From Actinoplanes auranticolor (GTDB lineage Bacteria; Actinomycetota; Actinomycetes; Mycobacteriales; Micromonosporaceae): a DNA stretch of 64,000 bases. The first letter of the stretch is position 1. Each line of letters opens with the position of its first letter. The stretch is from NCBI RefSeq assembly GCF_018332655.1, contig NZ_BOQL01000049.1, positions 97,213-161,212 on the forward strand. Direction: 5' to 3'. Positions 9,460 to 18,566 of this stretch are shown here, piece after piece. Both the position numbers and the translations under genes were made by a program. The notes beneath the pieces were generated by a model. It worked only from the letters and a program-made list of their open reading frames with translations. It was not told where the DNA came from and did not search any database.

Positions 9460-11001
9460 GTGAAGAAGCTCATCAATGCCGTTGACGATGTCGTCAGCGA
9501 GGCCCTGGACGGACTCACGCTCACCGCCGCCGGCATCGCCCGCCTGGCCGGCTCGACCACCGCCGTCCGTACCGACATCGAGGCCGTCCGCGGGGCCGGG
9601 CACGTCGCCCTGCTCTCCGGCGGCGGCGCCGGGCACGAGCCGGCCCACGCCGGTTACGTCGGCGCCGGCATGCTGACCGGCGCGGTCGCGGGTGACGTGT
9701 TCACCTCGCCGTCCGTGGATGCCGTGCTCGACGCCATCCGGGCGGTGGCCACCCCGCGCGGCGTCCTGCTGATCGTCAAGAACTACACCGGCGACCGGCT
9801 CAACTTCGGGCTCGCCGCCGAGCTGGCCCGGGCCGAGGGCGTCGAGGTGGCCACCGTCGTGGTGGCCGACGACGTCGCGCTGGCCGCCGAGGGCGGCGCC
9901 GGCCGCCGCGGTCTCGCCGGCACCGTCCTGGTGCACAAGGTCGCGGGCGCCGCCGCCGCGGCCGGTCTGCCGCTGGCCGAGGTGGCCCGCCGGGCCCAGC
10001 GCGTCGCGGACTCGGTCGGCACGATGGGCCTGGCGCTCAGCGCGTGCACCGTGCCCGCCGCCGGCCAGCCCGGATTCCTGCTCGACGCCGACGAGGCCGA
10101 GTGGGGACTGGGCATCCACGGCGAGCCCGGGGTGGAGCGCGCCGCTCTGCAGGAGGCCCACGACGTGACCCGGCTGTGGGCCGGGAACTTCCTCACCGCG
10201 CTGGACATGGCCGGGGTCTCGGTCAGCCTGCTGGCCGTCGACGACGAGCTGCTGGAAGCGCTGGACGCGCCGACCACCGCGCCGGCCTGGCCGCACACCG
10301 TCCCGGCGGCCGAGGGCGCGGTCATCGCGGCGCCGGCTCCGGCCGGGAGCGCAACCGGCACACTGCCCGCCGGCGACCCGGTGCGCCGGGCCCTGGAGGC
10401 GGTCGCGGAGACGCTGGTCGCGCACCGCGACGAGCTGACCGACCTGGACCGGGAGGTCGGCGACGGCGACATGGGGATCAGCCTGGCCCGGGGGGCCGCG
10501 GCGGTGCTGGCGGAGTGCCCCGAATACCCCGGCGAGCAGGGCCCGGCGGCGGTGCTGCGGGCCACGTCGGCGACCGTACGGCGCAGCATCGGTGGCACCT
10601 CCGGCCCGCTGTACGCGATCCTGCTGCTGCGCGCGGCGGCCGCCCTGGAGGAGACCGGCCTGGACGACCCGGCCCGCGCGTGGTCGGCGGCGCTGCGGGC
10701 CGGCACCGACGGCGTCCGCGAGGTCGGCGGCGCGGAGGTCGGCGACCGCACCATGGTCGACGCCCTGGCCCCGGCGGCCGAGGCCATGGCGGCGGCGTTG
10801 CGCGACGGCGCCTCCGGCCGTGACGCGCTGGCCGCCGCGGTCGACGCGGCCCGCAACGGCGCGCAGGGCACGACGGCGATCCGGGCCCGGCTGGGCCGGT
10901 CCAGCTACCTGGGCGACCGGGTGATCGGCCATCCGGACCCGGGCGCACGCGCCGTGGTGCTGTGGCTGTCGTCCGTGGCGTCGTCCCTGCCGGCGGCATG
11001 A
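9460..11001 (+). CDS. Dihydroxyacetone kinase, fused DhaK-DhaL type (ATP-dependent)
   Basis: A 513-residue cytosolic enzyme that phosphorylates dihydroxyacetone to DHAP. Domains: DhaK (about 1-310) with the substrate-binding His in LGIHGEPG (about 220), then DhaL (about 320-510) with the nucleotide/Mg motif EVGDGDMG (about 332-339) and the SATVRRSIGGTSG segment. This one-chain form uses ATP, unlike the split PTS-dependent DhaKLM. I chose GTG 9460 (MKKLINAV...) because GGTGGAG at 9443-9449 gives a good spacing and the family starts this way; ATG 9451 is possible but too close to the RBS. It overlaps the next gene by 4 nt. Confidence 0.93.
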   Translation: MKKLINAVDDVVSEALDGLTLTAAGIARLAGSTTAVRTDIEAVRGAGHVALLSGGGAGHEPAHAGYVGAGMLTGAVAGDVFTSPSVDAVLDAIRAVATPRGVLLIVKNYTGDRLNFGLAAELARAEGVEVATVVVADDVALAAEGGAGRRGLAGTVLVHKVAGAAAAAGLPLAEVARRAQRVADSVGTMGLALSACTVPAAGQPGFLLDADEAEWGLGIHGEPGVERAALQEAHDVTRLWAGNFLTALDMAGVSVSLLAVDDELLEALDAPTTAPAWPHTVPAAEGAVIAAPAPAGSATGTLPAGDPVRRALEAVAETLVAHRDELTDLDREVGDGDMGISLARGAAAVLAECPEYPGEQGPAAVLRATSATVRRSIGGTSGPLYAILLLRAAAALEETGLDDPARAWSAALRAGTDGVREVGGAEVGDRTMVDALAPAAEAMAAALRDGASGRDALAAAVDAARNGAQGTTAIRARLGRSSYLGDRVIGHPDPGARAVVLWLSSVASSLPAA

Positions 11002-11420
11002 GCTGGGATCCGGCCGCACCCGGGATCCTGGCCCTGCCGTCCGGGCGGCTGGTGCGCGGGCGCGGACTGCGCCGGCCGCTGCCGCCCGGGCCACCGCCGG
11101 AGTTCGGGGTGTACCTCCTCGGCGCCGAGCCGGCCCCGTCGGCGTGGGAGAGCCGGTGGCTGCGCTGGCCCGACTTCTGGCTGCCGGCCGACCGGGAGCA
11201 GGCGGTGCAGCTGTTGCGGGAAACCTGGGAGCGGGCCGCGGACGAGCGGGTGGAGATCGCCTGCGGCGGCGGCAAGGGCCGCACCGGTACGGCATTGGCC
11301 TGCCTGGCGGTGCTCGACGGGGTGCCGGCGGCGGAGGCGGTCGCATTCGTCCGTGCCGGTTATCACCGCGGGGCGGTCGAGACGCCGTGGCAGCGCCGCT
11401 ACGTCCGGACGTTCCCCTGA
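10998..11420 (+). CDS. Protein-tyrosine-phosphatase-like protein
   Basis: A 140-residue cytosolic protein whose ATG overlaps the dihydroxyacetone kinase stop (ATGA). The cysteine phosphatase signature C-x5-R is intact: ACGGGKGRTGT with Cys89 and Arg95. A candidate general-acid Asp lies in the LRWPDFWLP stretch (Asp59). The protein resembles compact actinobacterial phosphatases of the tyrosine/dual-specificity class. Translational coupling to DhaKL may only reflect an operon; the substrate is unknown. It converges with the chemoreceptor gene, 30 nt away. Confidence 0.8.
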   Translation: MSWDPAAPGILALPSGRLVRGRGLRRPLPPGPPPEFGVYLLGAEPAPSAWESRWLRWPDFWLPADREQAVQLLRETWERAADERVEIACGGGKGRTGTALACLAVLDGVPAAEAVAFVRAGYHRGAVETPWQRRYVRTFP

Positions 11421-11450
11421 CACTGATCCCGCGCGCCGGCCGACGCGGTC

Positions 11451-13511
11451 CTAGGTGGCCGACAGGGCGGCGCCCTCGATGAGGTCGGCCACGTAGCGGT
11501 CGACCCGCTCGGCCAGGGCGTCGTCCGGGATCATGTACTGCAGGCCGGCCTCACCCGCCTCCTCGCCGGTGCCGAGGCTGACCACCCGGGCCGGGATCGC
11601 CTCGTGCAGCGGGCCCAGGCCCTCGATCCGGACGGCGTCGCCGATGCTCAGCGGGCTGCCCGGGTCCAGGCGCACCCGGATGCCGCCGCGGCTGACGTTG
11701 ATCAGCCCGGTGGTGTACGTCTCCCCGGCCCGCTGCACCCGCACGCTGCCGGACATGGTCACCCGGTCGCTCTCGCGGCGTTCGAGCTGCGCGGACAGGC
11801 CGGACATCTCCTCGACCCGGCCGATCGTGCGGCCCATCTGGTCGGCCAGCCGGCCCACCACCGTGCCCTGATCCGCCGCCACCGCGCGCAGCGACGTCGC
11901 GGCGTCGCCCACCCCGGCGATGCCGGCCACCATCGCGGCGATGGTGTCGGCCATCTGCTTGGTGTCGCGTTCCAGCTCGCTGATCGTCCCGGCGATCTGC
12001 TCGGTCGAGACCGAGGTGCTGTTGGCCAGCTCCTTGACCTCATCGGCGACGACGGTGAAGCCCAGCCCCAGCTCGCCCGCGCGGGCGGCCTCGATGGTGG
12101 CGTTGAGCGCGAGCAGCCGGGTCTGGCCCGCGATGCCCTTGACCAGGGTGGCCGTCTCCGCGACCCGGCGCAGGCTCTGTTCCAGCGAGGCGATCACGTC
12201 CTCGGCCCGCCGGGCGTCGGCCACCACCGCCTCGGTGGCCGCGCCGGTGGCCGAGATGCCGCTGTCGATGGTCTCGGCGGCCCGCCGGACGTCGCCGACC
12301 TGGTCGGTGACCCGGCGCAGTTCCTCGGCGATGACCGTGGTCGACCCGTCGATGATGTGCTGGGCCCGGTCGCGCAGTCGCAGCTCAGCCTGGCGCTGAT
12401 GCTGGAAGCTGGTCCGCAGTTGTTCCTCGCGGACGATCTGCGCCCGGGCCAGTTCCTCCTCCTGGGCCAGCATCCGGGAGCGCGCGGTGGTCAGGGCCAG
12501 GCCGATGTCACCGAGCTCGTCCCGGCCGGCCGGGACCGGGCGCGTCTCCAGGTCACCGTCGGCGATCGCCGTGACGCCGCGGACCGCCAGGGCGACGTCG
12601 TGCCGGGTGCGCCACAGCACGCCGACGGCGAACCACGCGGCGAGCACGAACCCGCCGATGGTGACGCAGAGGACGATGAGCCGTTCCCGGGCGAAACCGT
12701 CCACCCGGGTCTCGAGCAGATCGTCCAGCACGTCGGCGAGCGGGCCGACCGCGCCGGACATGGCCGTCGCGACCGGGCCCACGTCGGCGGGGCCGGGCCG
12801 CCCGAGATTGTCGGTGAGCTGTCCGGCCAGCTTGGTCATGGCGTCGGCCGCGGTGGCGATCTCGGTCAGCCGGCTCTCGAGCCCGTCCATCGCCGTGTTG
12901 GCGTGCGCGGTGCTCACGTCGTACCTCAGGTTGTCGGCCGCGGTGGCCAGCTCCCCGGCCCGGACCGCCTGGGTGGCGATGGCGTTGGTCCCGCCGGTCA
13001 GGTCGGCCGCGGCGATCTTGGCCGCGGCCAGCAGCGCTTTGGGCAGCTGCACGATCTGGGCGTCCATCACGTAGAACGAGTCCAGGTCCGGGTCCAGGAT
13101 CAGGTTCGAGTTGTTGCCCGCGTCCGTGATCAGCCCGGCGAGCGCCGTGGCCAGGGCGAACCGCTGGATCGGGGTGGGTCCCAGCCGGCCCGGCACGGCC
13201 CGCACCGAGTCCTCGAGGCGCAGGTCGGGATGGGCGGCCACGGCGGCCCGGACGCCGGCCAGATCGGGTTCCTTCGCGGCGACCGTGGCGGCCAGCGCGA
13301 GCAGGGCCGGCCGGACCACCTCGAGGCCCTGGCGCTCGGCCTCACTGAACGCGATCTGGGCCCGGGCCTCGCGGACGTAGGCGGAGGTGGCCACGATGCC
13401 GGGGATCATCAGCACCAGGATCAGGGCGGCCAGGCGCGTGCTGGTGCGCATCCGGTCGGCCAGCGGCAGGACCGGGCGCAGCAGCGCCGGTACGGCGGAG
13501 TCGCTCTGCAT
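11451..13511 (-). CDS. Methyl-accepting chemotaxis-type receptor with C-terminal PilZ domain
   Basis: A 686-residue membrane receptor. TM1 is near residues 25-45; an extracytoplasmic helical sensor region follows (to about 275); TM2 is around 280-300; HAMP about 300-355; the MCP signalling domain about 370-545 with the hairpin-tip region AGQTRLLALNATIEAARAG. The last 130 residues form a PilZ domain: RRESDR followed by NVSRGG, matching the c-di-GMP-binding RxxxR and D/NxSxxG motifs. So an MCP output is joined to a c-di-GMP sensor on one chain. No che genes are visible here. An EAL phosphodiesterase gene lies 5 kb away. Confidence 0.9.
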   Translation of the reverse strand: MQSDSAVPALLRPVLPLADRMRTSTRLAALILVLMIPGIVATSAYVREARAQIAFSEAERQGLEVVRPALLALAATVAAKEPDLAGVRAAVAAHPDLRLEDSVRAVPGRLGPTPIQRFALATALAGLITDAGNNSNLILDPDLDSFYVMDAQIVQLPKALLAAAKIAAADLTGGTNAIATQAVRAGELATAADNLRYDVSTAHANTAMDGLESRLTEIATAADAMTKLAGQLTDNLGRPGPADVGPVATAMSGAVGPLADVLDDLLETRVDGFARERLIVLCVTIGGFVLAAWFAVGVLWRTRHDVALAVRGVTAIADGDLETRPVPAGRDELGDIGLALTTARSRMLAQEEELARAQIVREEQLRTSFQHQRQAELRLRDRAQHIIDGSTTVIAEELRRVTDQVGDVRRAAETIDSGISATGAATEAVVADARRAEDVIASLEQSLRRVAETATLVKGIAGQTRLLALNATIEAARAGELGLGFTVVADEVKELANSTSVSTEQIAGTISELERDTKQMADTIAAMVAGIAGVGDAATSLRAVAADQGTVVGRLADQMGRTIGRVEEMSGLSAQLERRESDRVTMSGSVRVQRAGETYTTGLINVSRGGIRVRLDPGSPLSIGDAVRIEGLGPLHEAIPARVVSLGTGEEAGEAGLQYMIPDDALAERVDRYVADLIEGAALSAT

Positions 13512-13771
13512 CGCCGGCTAGAACCCGTCCCGGTACGCCGTGTGCTCGGCCCCCACCGTCATCCGCATGCACCGATTCCACCACGCGAAAGCCTCATGAT
13601 CGGGCGAAACGGCACAGTGGGCCGGACCTGGTTCACTGAGCCGCTCCGACCGCACAGCACCAGCGCAACAGGCGTCTGAGCTGATCGCGCCTGCATTCTG
13701 CATTGCACAGGTTCCTCGCCGGGCCACCCGGGTACGGCTTGCCTGATTCTCAATGTGAGAGGGGTTTACTC

Positions 13772-15007
13772 GTGCCGGCACTGACGCACGACATCGAAGA
13801 CCTACGCCTGCACAGCCGCATGTACGACGCCGTCATCGACGAGATCGACGGCCGGCGGATCCGGATCGGCCAGGACTGGCTGGTCGACTGGGCATCCTGC
13901 AACTATCTCGGCCTGGACCTCGACGAGGAGGTCATCGGCGCGGTCGAGCCGCAGCTGCGCAAGTGGGGCACCCACCCGAGCTGGTCGCGCATGCTCGGCA
14001 GCCCCCAGCTCTATCCGCAGCTCGAGGAGCGGCTGAGCGACCTGCTGGGTGCCGAGGACGTCCTGCTGCTGCCGACGATCTCGCAGATCCATCTCGGCGT
14101 CATCCCGGCGCTCGCCGGGCAGGGCACCTTGATCATGGAGAGCCGGGCCCACAAGACCATCTACGACGGCTGTGTCTTCGCGCGGGGCCAGGGCGCGACA
14201 CTGCGCCGTTTCCGCAGCGGGGACCTCGACGAGCTCGCCCGGCTGCTCCGCGAGGCCACCGCCCGGCCGGTGATGGTCTGCATGGACGGCGTCAACAGCA
14301 TGACCGGCGACATCCCGGACCTGCGGACGTACGCCAGGCTGTGCCGCGAGAACGGCGCGGTGCTCTACGTCGACGACGCCCACGGCATGGGGGTCATCGG
14401 CGAGCGCAGCCCCATGGAGCAGTCCCCGTACGGCCTGCGGGGCAACGCCATCGTCAAGCACAGCGGGGAGACCTACGACGACATCATCCTGGTCGGCGGC
14501 TTCTCCAAGGCCTACTCGTCGCTGCTGGCGTACCTGGCGCTGCCGACCGCGGTGAAGAACAAGCTGAAGGTGGCCGCGCCGACCTACCTCTACTCGGGTC
14601 CGTCCCCGGTGGCGTCGCTGGCCACCGTCAGCGCCGGCCTGGACGTCAACGACAAGCGCGGTGACGAGCTGCGCACGCACCTCTACCGGCTGACCATGAA
14701 GCTGCTCTCGCACGTCCGAGGGCTGGGGGTGCACACCTTGAACAGGGACGACACCCCGGTCGTGGAGATCCCCATCTCTCCCGAGCACGACCTGATCGCC
14801 GTCTCCGAGCGGCTGTGGCAGGCCGGGCAGTACGTCACGCTGGCGCCGTACCCGGGGGTGCCGCGCGACGAGATCGGCTTCCGCGTCCAGCTGACCGCGG
14901 CGCACACCGAGGCCCAGGTCGACGCCCTCAACGAGGTGCTGACCGAGCTGGTCGGGGACGGGACTCTGCGGGCCGCCGTTCCCCGGCCCCGCCGGCCGGT
15001 CGATTGA
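13772..15007 (+). CDS. Alpha-oxoamine synthase family PLP enzyme (BioF/KBL/CqsA-like)
   Basis: A 411-residue PLP enzyme of fold type I. GTG 13772 is preceded by GAGAGG with 9 nt spacing. The N-terminal ASCNYLGLDLDEEV region, the DDAHGMGVIGE motif (Asp201/202, His204) and GGFSKAYSS with the PLP Lys246 place it in the alpha-oxoamine synthase group, which joins an acyl thioester to an amino acid with decarboxylation. Members make 8-amino-7-oxononanoate, 2-amino-3-oxobutyrate, sphingoid bases or CAI-1-type autoinducers. No biotin genes are adjacent, so bioF is not claimed; a signal- or lipid-forming role is possible. It stands alone with its own 260-bp upstream region. Confidence 0.85.
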   Translation: MPALTHDIEDLRLHSRMYDAVIDEIDGRRIRIGQDWLVDWASCNYLGLDLDEEVIGAVEPQLRKWGTHPSWSRMLGSPQLYPQLEERLSDLLGAEDVLLLPTISQIHLGVIPALAGQGTLIMESRAHKTIYDGCVFARGQGATLRRFRSGDLDELARLLREATARPVMVCMDGVNSMTGDIPDLRTYARLCRENGAVLYVDDAHGMGVIGERSPMEQSPYGLRGNAIVKHSGETYDDIILVGGFSKAYSSLLAYLALPTAVKNKLKVAAPTYLYSGPSPVASLATVSAGLDVNDKRGDELRTHLYRLTMKLLSHVRGLGVHTLNRDDTPVVEIPISPEHDLIAVSERLWQAGQYVTLAPYPGVPRDEIGFRVQLTAAHTEAQVDALNEVLTELVGDGTLRAAVPRPRRPVD

Positions 15008-15010
15008 GCG

Positions 15011-15823
15011 TCAGACGCGGGTGGCCAGCACCTCGACGTACGCGGACGGCACCCTGGTCGTGCCGTCCGTGGCCACGTCGTACCGGCTGATCAGGTCGAC
15101 CAGGTCGGCGTACAGCAGCTTGCCGTGGTCCTCGTCGAGTGCCTCGAAGGCCTTCAGCGTCGGCCCGTAGTGGGCCCGGAAGTAGTCGGCGAATGCCTCC
15201 GGGGACGCGAACCGGAAGACGAACTCGCGCCGGGTGACCCGCAGGTCGCGGACCCGGTCGCCGAACAGTTCCCGCAGCCGTGGCTCGTGGCCCCACTCGA
15301 CCGGCGCGCGCACCCCGGGCGGCGGCGGGACCCGGCGGCCGACCGTGCGGAACAGTTCCCCGATGAAGCCGTCCGGCGTCCAGTTGGCCAGGGCGATCGT
15401 GCCGCCCGGCCGGCACACCCGGGTCAGCTCGGCGGCGGCGCGCTCCTGATCGGGCGCGAACATGACCCCGACCACGGACAGGACGGCGTCGAACTCGCCG
15501 TCGCGGCCCGGCAGCGCCTCGGCGTCGCCCTCGGCGAAGCCGACCTCGAGGTGCTCGGCGGCGGCCCGGGCCCGGCCGCGGTCCAGCAGTTCGGGTACGT
15601 AGTCGATGCCGGTGACCGTGCACAGGCACCGGGCCGCCGCGATGGCCGCGTTGCCCGTACCCGTGGCCACGTCGACCACCCGCGACCCGGCGGACAGGTC
15701 CGCCGCCTGCACCAGCGCCTCGGAGATGGGTTGGATGAGGGCCGCGACCGCACCGTAATCGCCGCTGGCCCAGGTCTTCTGCTGGCGTGCCTTGATGCCT
15801 TCCAGGGCAAGTGAACTCGTCAT
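15011..15823 (-). CDS. Class I SAM-dependent methyltransferase
   Basis: A 270-residue cytosolic methyltransferase. Motif I, VVDVATGTGNAAIAAAR (about 49-65), binds SAM; motif II-like FDAVLSVVGVMFAPD follows around 112-126; RPGGTIALANWTPDGF lies at about 140-155. The pattern fits the UbiE/Methyltransf_11/25 type acting on small molecules. It converges with the alpha-oxoamine synthase gene (3 nt between stops). About 60 nt upstream is the stop of the large LuxR regulator gene on the same strand, so it may be co-transcribed. Substrate unknown. Confidence 0.88.
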   Translation of the reverse strand: MTSSLALEGIKARQQKTWASGDYGAVAALIQPISEALVQAADLSAGSRVVDVATGTGNAAIAAARCLCTVTGIDYVPELLDRGRARAAAEHLEVGFAEGDAEALPGRDGEFDAVLSVVGVMFAPDQERAAAELTRVCRPGGTIALANWTPDGFIGELFRTVGRRVPPPPGVRAPVEWGHEPRLRELFGDRVRDLRVTRREFVFRFASPEAFADYFRAHYGPTLKAFEALDEDHGKLLYADLVDLISRYDVATDGTTRVPSAYVEVLATRV

Positions 15824-15882
15824 GCCGCCGACGCTAGGAGCGAGAGGGCGCGGCGCGCGTGGGGAGTTCTCCCCATGTTGCG

Positions 15883-18456
15883 TCAGCGGGGCGCGAGCAG
15901 GCCGAGGCGGCGGGCGGCCACGGCGGCCTGGCCCCGCGACGGTACGCCGAGCTTGCCGAGCACCGCCGACACGTGATGGTCGACCGTCTTGGCCGACAGG
16001 GTCAGCCGCGCGGCGATGTCGGCGTTGCTCAGCCCTTCCGCGAGCAACATCAGCACCTCCCGCTGCCGCGCCGTCAGCCCGGTGGGATGAGCCGTCGTCG
16101 ACGCCCGGGGCCCGCGCGGCACCTTGGCCCCCCGGTCCCGCAGCTCGGCACGCAGTCGCCGGGCCGTACCCGCCGCGCCCAGACCGTCCACGATGCGCAG
16201 CGCCTCCGCGACCGCTTCGTCGTCCCCACAGCTCAGCGCCTCGGCCCGGGCGTACGCACAGCCCCGGCCCGCCCAGTCGGCGGCAGCGCCCCGCCAGTCA
16301 CCCTCGATCAGCAACCGGTACGGCAACGCGATCAGCTCGGTCACCGCGATCGGCTCCCCGGCCCGCCACTGCCAGTAGGCGAGCTGTCCCGCGAACCAGG
16401 GGTGACCGACGCGGACCGCCACGGCGTACCCGCGCCGGGCCTCGGCCGCCGCGCGCGCCGGATCTCCGGCGATCCAGTAGTGCTCGGCCAGCGCGGTCGC
16501 GACCGGCCCGACGAACTGCACCTCGTCCGCCTCGTACGCCGGCCCCGCGGCCCGGAGCAGGATGTCGGCGGCGTCCGGGCCGCCGCGACGCGACCGCAGC
16601 CGGCCGAGCGCGACCCGTGCGGTGCTGCGGGAGGGCCCGGGATGTTCCGGGCCGGACAGGGCTGTCTCGGCGTCGGCCTGCGCACCGGCCCAGTCGCCCC
16701 GGGCGAGCAGCATCTCGGCCCGGTAGCCGAGCAGATGCTTCACATAGCCGTCCAGGTCGCGGGCCTCGGCGAAGTCCAGCACCCGCCGCAGCACGTCCTC
16801 GGCGACGTCGAAGTCGCACCATTCGACCGCCTGGCAGGCCTTGTTGGCCAGCGACCGGGTGGCGTGGTCGTCGAGCCCGGCCGCGGCGGCCAGCGCGTGG
16901 GCCCGTTCCAGCTCCGCGCCGCCCACCGCGAAGTCGTGTTCCATCCGGGTCGAGCCCACATTCACCAGGGCGTGCACCTCGGTGTCCAGGTCGCCGAAGC
17001 GCCGGGCCAGGGCGATGGCGCGTTCGCCCCACTCGATGGCGCTGACCTCGCCGGCCAGCATGTGCAGCTGCGACAGGTTGCTGTAGGCCATCGCGAGCTG
17101 CGGGCCGGGCGGGATCGACTCGAGCACCTCGACCGCCCGTTCGCCGGTCAGCCGGGCCTGCCCGGTGTGGCCGCGCCACCAGCTGAGCCGGGACAGCCAG
17201 CGCAGGTTCTCGCCGATCCGGACCGTGTCCCCGGCCTGCTCCCGCAGCGACAGCGCCTGCCGCCGGGCCTCCAGCGCCGCCACGATCTGACCGGCCAGAT
17301 AACCGGCGGTCGCGTACGCCTCCAGCAGGTCGGCCCGCTCCGCCGCCGAAGCGCCGCCCGCGTGCCGCAGCGCCAGCTCGTAGTGGGCCGCGGCCTGCTT
17401 GTGGGCACCGACGGCGGCGGCCCGTACGGCGGCGACCGGCGCCCAGCGCAGCACGGCGGCGGCGTCCCCGGCGTGGTGGGCGTGGTGCACGAGCCGGGCC
17501 GGGTCGACCCCGGCGCGGCCGGTGAGCTGGGCGAGCACGTCGGCGTGCAGGGCGGCCCGGCGTACCGGCGACAGCTCCTGCTCGACCGCCCGGCGCAGCA
17601 GCTCGTGCCGGAATGCCACTCCGTCGGCGGTGGCGCCGAGCACGCCACCGGCGAGACACTCCTCGACCCCGGCGCCGCGCGAGGCCAGCAGGGCCGGCTC
17701 GGCCTGCGACGGCACGACGGACACGAAACGCGCGGCCTCCCGTCCCGGCGGCGACAGCGCGGACAGCCGGGACAGCACGAGGTCGCGCACGGTGGCGGGC
17801 ACCGCCGAGTCGGCCGCGGCGAGGACCTCGGTCACCAGCAGCGGGTTACCGCCGGTCACCGCGTACACGGGGGAGGAAGCCCGGCCCGCGCGGCGGGCAA
17901 GCTCGCCGACCGCCTCGACCGACAGCGGCGCCAGCGGAAACCGCCGGACCAGGGGCCGCGGCAGTCCGGCCAGGACGGTCCGCAGCTGGTGGTCGGGACC
18001 GACCTCGTCATCACGGTACGTGAGGACCAGCAGCACCCGGCACAGCGCGAGCCGGCGCCCGAGGAACGCGACCAGGTCAAGGGTGGCCTCGTCGGCCCAG
18101 TGCAGGTCCTCCATGACCACCACCGGCCGGCGGCGCTGCCGGGGACCGTCCAGCGCGTCGAGCAGGGCGTCGAAGACCGCACCCCGCTCCCCCGCGGCCA
18201 TCCGCTCCCGCAGCGCCCCACCGACCTGGCGGGCGATGTCGTGCAACGGCCCGAGCGCGCGCGGGGTGAGCAGCGGATCGCAGGCTCCCCAGAGCACCCA
18301 CGCCCGCGATCCGGCCGCGGCGGCGAACGCGGTGGCCAGACTGGACTTCCCCGCGCCGGCCTCACCGGAGACGACAGCGATCCGCCCGCCGCCGGCCGTC
18401 TCGGCCAGCAGCGCGTCCAGCTCGGCGAGAGCGCCACCACGCTCCAGAAGCTCCAT
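15883..18456 (-). CDS. Large ATP-binding LuxR family regulator (LAL type)
   Basis: An 857-residue regulator. I chose ATG 18456 (MELLERGGALAELD...), the usual start pattern for the family. The N-terminal AAA/NACHT-like module has Walker A SGEAGAGKSSL (about 31-41) and the Walker-B-like VVVMEDLHWADEATLDL segment. A long helical repeat (TPR-like) region spans about 300-780. The C-terminal LuxR HTH is LTARQREVLMLLAEGLSNAD onward (about 795-850). LAL proteins are ATP-dependent activators, many of them linked to secondary metabolism or carbon use. The gene precedes the methyltransferase, a plausible target. The length is typical. Confidence 0.93.
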   Translation of the reverse strand: MELLERGGALAELDALLAETAGGGRIAVVSGEAGAGKSSLATAFAAAAGSRAWVLWGACDPLLTPRALGPLHDIARQVGGALRERMAAGERGAVFDALLDALDGPRQRRRPVVVMEDLHWADEATLDLVAFLGRRLALCRVLLVLTYRDDEVGPDHQLRTVLAGLPRPLVRRFPLAPLSVEAVGELARRAGRASSPVYAVTGGNPLLVTEVLAAADSAVPATVRDLVLSRLSALSPPGREAARFVSVVPSQAEPALLASRGAGVEECLAGGVLGATADGVAFRHELLRRAVEQELSPVRRAALHADVLAQLTGRAGVDPARLVHHAHHAGDAAAVLRWAPVAAVRAAAVGAHKQAAAHYELALRHAGGASAAERADLLEAYATAGYLAGQIVAALEARRQALSLREQAGDTVRIGENLRWLSRLSWWRGHTGQARLTGERAVEVLESIPPGPQLAMAYSNLSQLHMLAGEVSAIEWGERAIALARRFGDLDTEVHALVNVGSTRMEHDFAVGGAELERAHALAAAAGLDDHATRSLANKACQAVEWCDFDVAEDVLRRVLDFAEARDLDGYVKHLLGYRAEMLLARGDWAGAQADAETALSGPEHPGPSRSTARVALGRLRSRRGGPDAADILLRAAGPAYEADEVQFVGPVATALAEHYWIAGDPARAAAEARRGYAVAVRVGHPWFAGQLAYWQWRAGEPIAVTELIALPYRLLIEGDWRGAAADWAGRGCAYARAEALSCGDDEAVAEALRIVDGLGAAGTARRLRAELRDRGAKVPRGPRASTTAHPTGLTARQREVLMLLAEGLSNADIAARLTLSAKTVDHHVSAVLGKLGVPSRGQAAVAARRLGLLAPR

Positions 18457-18566
18457 CGCGGCCGAGCGTACTGACGCGCGGCCCCTCGGCACTGCCCACA
18501 ACCGGACAGTCTTCCCAGCTCAATCGGGCGGACCGGGGTGATCCGGCCGCGGTGTCCGGCGAGCGG

